Source of the DNA: Lingula anatina
Taxonomy: Eukaryota; Brachiopoda; Lingulata; Lingulida; Lingulidae
Assembly: GCF_001039355.2 (NCBI RefSeq)
Contig: NW_019773739.1
Span: 21,272-54,984 of the forward strand
Reading direction: 5' to 3'
Length of the DNA: 33,713 nt
Shown piece by piece: positions 28,230-33,713 of the stretch. The notes under the pieces are model-generated. The model made no database searches, had not been told where the DNA came from, and saw nothing but the letters and a program-made list of their open reading frames with translations. The position numbers and the translations under genes were made by a program. Numbering within the stretch: the stretch's first letter is position 1; every line of letters begins with the position of its first letter.

Positions 28230-28409
28230 TAGGGGGCCGTAGCGATAGTCCGAAGGTTCAATAGTCCGAAGGTTCATTGGTCCGAATGTTCACTATAGAA
28301 CCTTCGGACCAATGAACCCTTGACTAAAAAATCGATGAAAATGTTACCACTTTTCGGACCAATGAACCTTCGGACCAATGAACCTTCGGACTATCGAGAC
28401 GCCCCCCAG
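28230..28409. mobile_element. Fold-back element built from 16-bp units (GTCCGAAGGTTCA)
   Basis: The outer ends, TAGGGGGCCG, CGATAGTCCGAAGG and CCTTCGGACTATCG, GCCCCCCAG, are inverted. Inside, (A/T)(T/G)(A/G)GTCCGAA(G/T)GTTCA units repeat at 16-bp spacing, three in one direction and several in the other, around a central AAAAATCGATGAAAA region. No coding sequence. Confidence 0.88.
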
Positions 28410-28457
28410 CAGGGGCTTTAATAGACGTAGGGCCTACAGGTCTACTGTGCGCTGGCG

Positions 28458-28458
28458 T

Positions 28459-28489
<31 letters not shown>

Positions 28490-28504
28490 TTATTATTATT
28501 TTTT
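28458..28504. repeat. (TTTA)n / (TTA)n microsatellite
   Basis: Perfect tetranucleotide run passing into TTA repeats and a T-run. Confidence 0.95.
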
Positions 28505-28583
28505 AATGTCCAATGGATATTCTGTGATATAGCCCAACGCGCAAATTCTGAGTATAGACATCTACATCGACTGGCTTCATATA

Positions 28584-28855
28584 GGGGAGAGCGGGGTTGG
28601 TTGGAACAGTTTTCACCTTTTTGGCGATATCTCAGCAGTCAAAGCTTTGGGGACAAAAATAAAAAATCTGATAGGGGAAAATTATATGCCGCACTCATCT
28701 ATGAAATAAAACATCAAGTAGGTCTTTTAATTTTAGAGTAATAAATGCTCAAAGTTGCCTCCTAAAACGTTCCATCTCACCCCACCCGCGGGGTAAGTTG
28801 GAACAGGCAGTGGGGTGAGTTGGAACAAGAGGGCGACTTGGAACGCTTGCATGTA
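28584..28855. repeat. Interspersed repeat with GGGGT(A/G)AGTTGGAAC motifs
   Basis: GGGAGAGCGGGGTTGGTTGG opens the stretch. GTTCCATCTCACCCC and GGGGTAAGTTGGAAC form an inverted repeat near 28770-28803, and GGGGTGAGTTGGAAC repeats at about 28812. It reads like part of a dispersed DNA-transposon-derived repeat; ends and family are not resolved. Confidence 0.6.
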
Positions 28856-29195
28856 AATTCAAAGTATAATTCATTTTAAGAGTAGGTTTATCTATATTAA
28901 TTTCCCAACAAGTGCGTGTTACTTTGTATTCGTATCTCCATAGTTTGTAGGCATTTTTTACGTTTACAATTTGCTTTCAAATAGTCTTTCCGATGTATAA
29001 ACCATATCCAGTTACACGTCATTTCATAATGATAACAAAAATGGTGTAGTTTAAGAGAAAAGAAATTGAACTCACATAACTCAACCTATCAATAACAGTA
29101 TGTTAGACCTACAAATGAAAACTGTATCTCTTTCAACTCAACAACTCAGAATCAAAATCGCAGTTCTGACATACTCAGTATGTACACTTGGTCAG
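28856..29195. other. No gene seen
   Basis: Non-coding flank between the preceding repeat and the transposase remnant. Confidence 0.5.
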
Positions 29196-29607
29196 CTATT
29201 TAGGTCCAAGGTCAGCCTTAGTACAGTTTTCATGTGACCACTTTAGACAAACAATGCATTTAACCCATTTCTCTTTTGGTCGGCTGTTAATGAACGGCTC
29301 CCCACAAACCAGAGATGGCCACTCTTCTTCTGATCAGAATCGTTGGTCATCTTTAATTTCCTTTTTCTTGATTTTCTCTATCGACTAGAAATCTTTAACT
29401 GTTTTTTATTTTTGTTGCGCTTGTCCTTTTTAATTTTGTTGGGCTTGGCCTTTTCTTTTTCGAGTAACTCATTTTCAGGTGTGTCAGTTAGTACTGCACT
29501 GCATCGTTTTCTTCTTTTAATCTTTGGACTGCGACGGTAACCCTTTGGAACCGGTCTAATTATTGCTGGACTTGAGCTGTTTTGGGCTTTTCTTAAGTGC
29601 GCTTTAG
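29196..29607 (-). pseudogene. Decayed pogo/Tigger-type transposase tail with PHD-like finger
   Basis: On the minus strand, SPAIIRPVPKGYRR, a basic stretch and VLTDTPENELLEKE are followed by Lys-rich sequence. After a stop at 29378 and a frame change comes VCGEPFINSRPKEKWVKC, then CLKWSHENCTKAD. From knowledge of these families, IRPxPK, LTDTPE and a C-terminal CxxC-H-C PHD-like finger are typical of the C-terminal part of pogo/Tigger-like transposases. The finger has lost its first cysteine (SLVC instead of CxxC). At 29608 the frame is cut by MITE family A copy 4. No DDE catalytic core is present. Confidence 0.75.
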
Positions 29608-29811
29608 ACCCCATTTCCAGAGATTAGATCGATCTACTTTAGATCGACCTAACTCCCTGGGGGTTCACGCTAAATAGCTGTCAGCCGAGCGGACACCAAA
29701 GTTAATTACCCCCTTACAGCTTGTAGTAGGCGGGACGGACATTTAAGCCGGATTATCTGACAGTAATCTAGTGACAGTAATCTAGATCGATCTAAAAGCT
29801 CTGGGAATACA
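29608..29811 (-). mobile_element. MITE family A, copy 4, inserted into the transposase remnant
   Basis: It has the same orientation as copy 2: ACCCCATTTCCAGAG, TTAGATCGATCTA, CTCCCTGGGGGTTCACGC, GTAGTAGGCGGGACGGACAT and ending CTCTGGGAATAC. GCTTTAG (29601-29607) and GCCTTAG (29812-29818) are the probable target duplication with one change. Compared with copy 2 it lacks the CTCCCCGCGGGG segment and has a duplicated GTGACAGTAATCTA instead. Confidence 0.88.
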
Positions 29812-30235
29812 GCCTTAGTGTGCTGTAGCACCTCTTCCGGTGAGGGCAACTGAGATTTCAACTGAATCTATGCCTAAGTTACGAGGCGAATGTTTGTCTT
29901 TTCTGGCGGATTTTGTGCCCTCGTTCACTAAACATTAACAGCAACCCCTAACCCATTACACAAAGCATCTAAAACAATATCGGCAGAATTGTTGTTGTAT
30001 AGTTTATCCATAACATAGGCTCTCAGCTAGAATATTTTCATTTTGCCGCGAAAAGCGGAGTAATAATCGACATTTCCTTCCACATCTAAAAGCAATTTAT
30101 CGCAAAAAGCAACAGTGGACATGCAGACAATTTTCGACCAAACAGCTAGCAACTGCATTTAACAAGCAGTGACCATCCCCCCTTGTATCTTCTACACGCA
30201 TGTAGATTCCGGCATTTTGGAGATGTTCTATCAGC
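29812..30235 (-). pseudogene. Decayed OTU-like cysteine protease domain of a mobile element
   Basis: Reading the minus strand, MRVEDTRGDGHCLLNAVASC contains the OTU catalytic-cysteine motif GDGxC (Cys codon at 30166-30168). A stop and a frameshift follow, then NVDYYSAFRGKM, a stop, then YVMDKLYNNNSADIVLDAL and CNGLGVAVNV. After another shift come SVEISVALTGRGATAHY, whose His-Tyr fits the catalytic-histidine end of OTU folds. The order GDGxC, SADIVLxAL and xHY is that of OTU domains known in transposon proteins. In a second frame near 29860-29820, QLPSPEEVLQHTK leads into the transposase tail beyond the MITE. The gene is dead, with several stops and shifts. Confidence 0.65.
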
Positions 30236-30435
30236 TAGATTTCGTCTCCAGTTGGAGTTGTACTGGGTTACTACGTTACTACTCTCTTCAAACTTGAAAT
30301 TAAAACTTTTANAAAAATATTCATGCGGAGACTTATATATTACGTCCTATCCATGGAGAAAGGGTTTACATTTATCGATACGAAACACTTCCGGGTTATT
30401 CAGTAGGCCTATACCCTGGAGAGTTGATGACATGG

Positions 30436-30672
30436 TGCGTGATGACACTGGTGTTACTGTTCCCAGCAACAAACACATAACTCTTTGATAACGTTACCAC
30501 ATTGTTACATAATTATAATTTAAAAAAAATACGTTATGGTAACGTTATGTAAATGGCGATATGTGTTTGGTGGGTGGTTTGGACACTGGTGACAACACTG
30601 AGTAGGCTATATGTACATTGCAGTAGAGACGAGTAGGCGTATTCAGTCACAACAGTCACACCAGTGTTTGTC
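30436..30672. mobile_element. Fold-back element (approximate ends)
   Basis: Nested inverted pairs: GTGATGACACTGGTG with its diverged complement near 30655-30680, CAAACACATA with TATGTGTTTG, and TAACGTTACCA with TGGTAACGTTA around an AT-rich centre. Confidence 0.6.
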
Positions 30673-31785
30673 ACCAAATTTCCAGGCTTACTCATGAATG
30701 AATATAATATTAACTAGATAACGATAGTGCTAGATTATGACTTTCTGAACAAGAGTGAAATGTGCGTTATTGTAAAATATGTAATATAGGCCTTAGTGTA
30801 CCGACAATGTCTTAGAGACAGCGGCAGCACGTGACCAGACGGTGCACGTGATCAGTCTTTTATTATTATTATTATTTTTGTTTTTTTACGCATAAACGCA
30901 AGTTGCGAAGTAAAACTTAAAAGCCATAATCCCGAGGTAAATAAAGCTGTACTTACTGTAGTAACCGTTACACATGTATAGAGAATTTATGTTTGTTTGT
31001 TTTATCTTTTTTCGTCATTTATCTAATAAATTTAGAAAGATATAGATTATCACTAGCCATGTGACCATATTTTCTCCATTAGGAACATAGTTAAAGTGAT
31101 AAGTACACAGAATATAGAAAGAGCCAGGGTTAAAGTAACTTCTTCGAGTCGCTGCATATTCTGTACATAATAAAACATAAAGAACATGAGTGTGAATTGT
31201 TTAAGTTTCAGGGACGTGCAGAGATTCGCGGCCCGTGCGGCCCTCCACTGGCTCGAACACTCCGCTTAAGACTATATAGTCGGAGATAGATCGAAACGGC
31301 CACCCTTTCATGGCTTCAAACAACAATGAAAAAATATCCTTCAAGGCAAGTCTTGTTCGAACAGAAATTTGAATCTCTAAGCAATAATTTATGGACATTT
31401 CGACAGTGTTGAAAACCTATGTTTATCGAGAATCCCACTATGCTATGGTATATCCGAGTGGTAAAATAGTATAGAATGGTTAAATAAACATGTTTTATTC
31501 TCTTCTTTCAATTTATTTAATGTTTCAATTTTTGATCTTTATCGGATGAGTTAAATATATCTCGCCCCAAACTTTTTTGTAACAGAAATATTTAGATTTC
31601 TGAGCAAAGGCATATTTTCATAATAATTATAACTTTATAAGTATCTTTCAATCACTTTATCATTAATCATCTTATATAATTATTTATCAGATATCCATAT
31701 TTTAAATTTATTTATTTCTTAATTTGTTTGTGCATACATTTACATATTGGACTATGGAATCAATTAATTTGTTTATTAATTTTAG
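30673..31785. other. Upstream region of receptor gene 2; first exon not found
   Basis: The gene needs a phase 0 exon upstream of 31786. An ATG at 31186 opens MSVNCLSFR, faintly like the proposed start of gene 1, but no acceptable phase 0 donor follows. No other candidate is convincing. CACGTGA motifs near 30828 and 30845 are the only notable words. Confidence 0.4.
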
Positions 31786-31942
31786 GGTTTTATTTTGGCT
31801 ATCACGGTGTTCTCTGTGACCGTTTTTGGGGTAGGCGGCCTACAGTGTGAAAATGGCTTCGTGGTGGCGAACAGTATAAAACGGATCGGGGATGAAATAA
31901 CCATGATACAAGTTTGCTGTCAAGATATAACTTGTGGTCCAG
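31786..31942 (+). CDS. Receptor gene 2, signal-sequence exon
   Basis: The acceptor TTTATTAATTTTAG is nearly the same as that of gene 1 exon 2 (TTGTTAATTTTCAG), and the donor is GTAGGG. No in-frame ATG precedes the hydrophobic core, so an upstream exon must supply the start. Confidence 0.8.
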
Positions 31943-33355
31943 GTAGGGCAACCTGAGTCTCATACCATCTGCACGCCAAAATCTACCAGGGTCATTTATT
32001 AAAACCAATTTTGTAACCCTTTACCAAGGAGTCTGTTATAACTCCTTGCCTTTACCAATAGGGGCGGATTTAGAGGGGGTCAGGGGAGAGGTTCTGAATC
32101 CCAGCCCTTCGATTTCTGAAAAAAAAATCAAACCAATGGTCACCTCTTGAAATTGAAATTTTGACTAGCTGAATCATAGATCTAAACCCTACCAAATGGC
32201 ATCGTTCGCCCTCTAAATTACCAAACATTTTCCTGGCCTCAAACCCCACTCCAAGGGGGTGGTGGTGGGGTGGGGGGAAGGGTCGGCTTCGCATCCGCGG
32301 ACCCTATTCCTTTAAAAAATCCTGGATCCGCCCCTGTTCAAGGCACTGTCTGATTTTTAACTAGATATTCAGCGGTGTCACCCAATACCAAAATGACACC
32401 CTAATATTATTTTATAGACATCAATTTTTTTTTCGATTTTGCTCCCCAGATTCACAGATATTTTCCTAGCTTATTCAGAGCACTTTAAATTGAGAAGCTT
32501 TGCACATTATTACTCAGTTGCCCGATTTAAACAGCTAGACGGGCCTCAGATAGAGCAACGAGAAGATTTATTTTTTTCTCAGTTTACTTTTTTTCCTTTT
32601 CCTGGTAAAACAGTTTATAAATGAATTTGGTTATTTTCTCTAATTAAAATATTTCTTAGTTTAGTCATAGATTAGCCTACAGCCATAAATTCATCATACT
32701 TTAACACAAATACCTCTCCCTTTTTTTCCAAATTGATCCCTCTCAAGACACCACAGGCAAATTATTGACTTGAACATTTTCATGAGGTTGATTAAATCGC
32801 ATTCTCTTTTTTCTTTTTGTTTTTCTCCATACGTCAGTCTAAGCTTAAGCTTACTCATTTATTGAATTCCGTGAGTCATCAATAAAACTCGGCCCCACCT
32901 GTTGCATTCAAAGGCCCGTCATTGATATTCGATGTAATGGACTGATTATTTCCGGTAAAACTACATGAAGTCCAATTTAATAAATTGGCCGCCCCATGGC
33001 TTAAAGCTTGTAAATATGTTTGTTTTCGGGGCAGGAGGCAGATGCCTGTGACGATATTTAAACAATTACCAAATGATCCCTACACGGCTTAAAGCTTGAG
33101 AATATTTTCCTTTTCGGGACAGAAAGCAGCTGCCTGTGGCGATATTTACCAATAAACAAAATTACATGAAGTTAAATTTAAGAAAAATGCTCCCTCCACT
33201 GCTTAAAGCTTGTGAATATTTTTGCTTTCAGGAGAGAAGGCAGTGGCCTGTGAGGAGGGCAACCCGTATTCCTCAGCATGTGACCCATGTGAGACGGGCA
33301 CAAGGCAGGAGACCAGGACTTCACTGTCAACGGGCAGTACGAGCTGCGAACTGAA
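31786..33355 (+). CDS. Second TNF receptor-like gene, 5' part (runs off the window)
   Basis: Two exons are visible, 31786-31942 and 33232-33355. They match exons 2 and 3 of the first receptor in phase (0 to 1, 1 to 2), near-equal length (157 vs 160, 124 vs 121) and cysteine pattern. The first encodes a signal-type core (GFILAITVFSVTVFG) and GGLQCENG, VCCQDITCGPG. The second encodes KAVACEEGNPYSSACDPC and ETGTRQETRTS. The next exon must begin in phase 2 beyond 33713. Same orientation and a gap of about 10 kb suggest tandem duplication. The transmembrane and tail parts are outside, so the signalling type is unknown. Confidence 0.75.
32059..32336. mobile_element. MITE with (C/T)AGGGGCGGAT termini in receptor gene 2 intron
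   Basis: The left end TAGGGGCGGATTTAG and the right end CTGGATCCGCCCCTG are inverted copies of the CAGGGGCGGAT terminus also seen at 16544-16898. The interior differs from that element. No target duplication is obvious. Confidence 0.75.
32337..32957. other. Intron sequence, nothing recognised
   Basis: AT-rich intron of receptor gene 2; a short ORF at 32439-32624 lacks coding character. Confidence 0.5.
32958..33262 (+). repeat. Triplicated 3' splice-site region of receptor gene 2
   Basis: GCTTAAAGCTTG recurs at 32999, 33087 and 33201. Each is followed by a T-rich tract, an AG and an exon-like start: GGAGGCAGATGCCTGTGACG, then AAAGCAGCTGCCTGTGGCG, then the real GAGAAGGCAGTGGCCTGTGA. The first two then continue into GATATTTA and AT-rich DNA without a usable donor. 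ACATGAAGT also recurs at about 32963 and 33164, so the duplicated unit was about 90-115 bp. Confidence 0.82.
33232..33355 (+). CDS. Receptor gene 2, cysteine-rich exon
   Basis: The acceptor is TTTGCTTTCAG and the donor GTAATA. It is the only one of three similar acceptor copies followed by an open cysteine-rich frame and a donor in the phase predicted from gene 1. Confidence 0.82.
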
Positions 33356-33713
33356 GTAATATTTTTTCATAAATTTTGGATGTCTTTTTACTTAGTCTTA
33401 CTTTTAATATGAAAAAAAAATCCATTTTAATACTGAAGTCGATCATTTATGAGAGAACATTAAAAAAAAAAAGAAAAGAAAAACAATAATTTGAATCGAT
33501 CATTTATGTTTTGTGTTTGAATTATTTATATGTTGCCCTGCTATGCACCTGTGTTTAATCTATAAACACTACGCAGTTGGTAAAACAAGTTTATTGCCTT
33601 GTTAGATTTGTATGGTTTTTTTAATTGATTTACTAGCAGGCCTTATGTTTATATTCTAACTATTTATACTAGCAGATCAAGTGAAGTTTGATCTCATGCG
33701 ATTAGAAACTAAA
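33356..33713. other. Intron sequence to the window end
   Basis: A-runs and a repeated TCGATCATTTATG (near 33440 and 33497); no exon seen. Confidence 0.5.

Noticed and set aside
30183-30488. Plus-strand ORF of 101 codons
   Set aside because: It crosses an N, lies antisense to the OTU-like remnant and enters a fold-back element.
31186-31266. ATG and MSVNCLSFR as first exon of receptor gene 2
   Set aside because: Similarity to the gene 1 start is slight and no phase 0 donor follows.

Overview
This is an AT-rich metazoan nuclear DNA window. Coding sequence is split into short exons by GT-AG introns with matching phases. The intergenic DNA is full of fold-back elements, simple repeats and decayed transposons. 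The repeat types (tRNA-like SINE, LINE 3' ends, CAGGGGCGGAT-type termini, pogo/Tigger-type transposase remains) and the invertebrate-style TNF-receptor genes suggest a marine invertebrate such as a deuterostome or lophotrochozoan. I cannot name the species from the sequence. Single N bases at 16169 and 30312 indicate a draft assembly.

Layout. (1) 1-4383: no confident gene; a 9-bp minisatellite with a hairpin, a LINE 3' end, a 99-bp tandem duplication and an AACACACTGTCAC minisatellite. (2) 4384-7717, minus strand: three phase-compatible exons of a proline/serine-rich, probably disordered protein of unknown identity. It carries repeated PKP motifs and a 7-residue repeat, and the gene continues beyond these exons in both directions. 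Two related MITE-like elements lie in the intron at 4478-5128. (3) 7718-13470: no confident exon; two more MITE copies. (4) 13471-14110: CpG-richer stretch, candidate promoter. (5) 13858-21227, plus strand: a complete or nearly complete TNF-receptor-superfamily-like gene. Nine exons give signal sequence, cysteine-rich domains, one transmembrane helix, a 33-nt microexon followed by a GC-AG intron, and a long tail of three tandem repeats, two with a TRAF2-type SxQE motif. There is no death domain. (6) 21228-31785: no host gene. It holds palindromic elements (some nested), a 5'-truncated LINE, a TTAA-flanked element, and a decayed element on the minus strand. That element joins an OTU-like cysteine-protease remnant to a pogo/Tigger-type transposase tail with a PHD-like finger, and is split by a MITE. 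(7) 31786 to the end, plus strand: the first recognised exons of a second, paralogous TNF-receptor-like gene, running off the window. Its intron contains two decayed copies of the following splice acceptor and exon start.

The two receptor genes share exon phases and cysteine spacing and lie in the same orientation, so they look like a tandem duplication. The first is predicted to signal through TRAF adaptors rather than death-domain adaptors; this is inference from motifs. The minus-strand gene may be divergently arranged with the first receptor gene, but its 5' end was not found.
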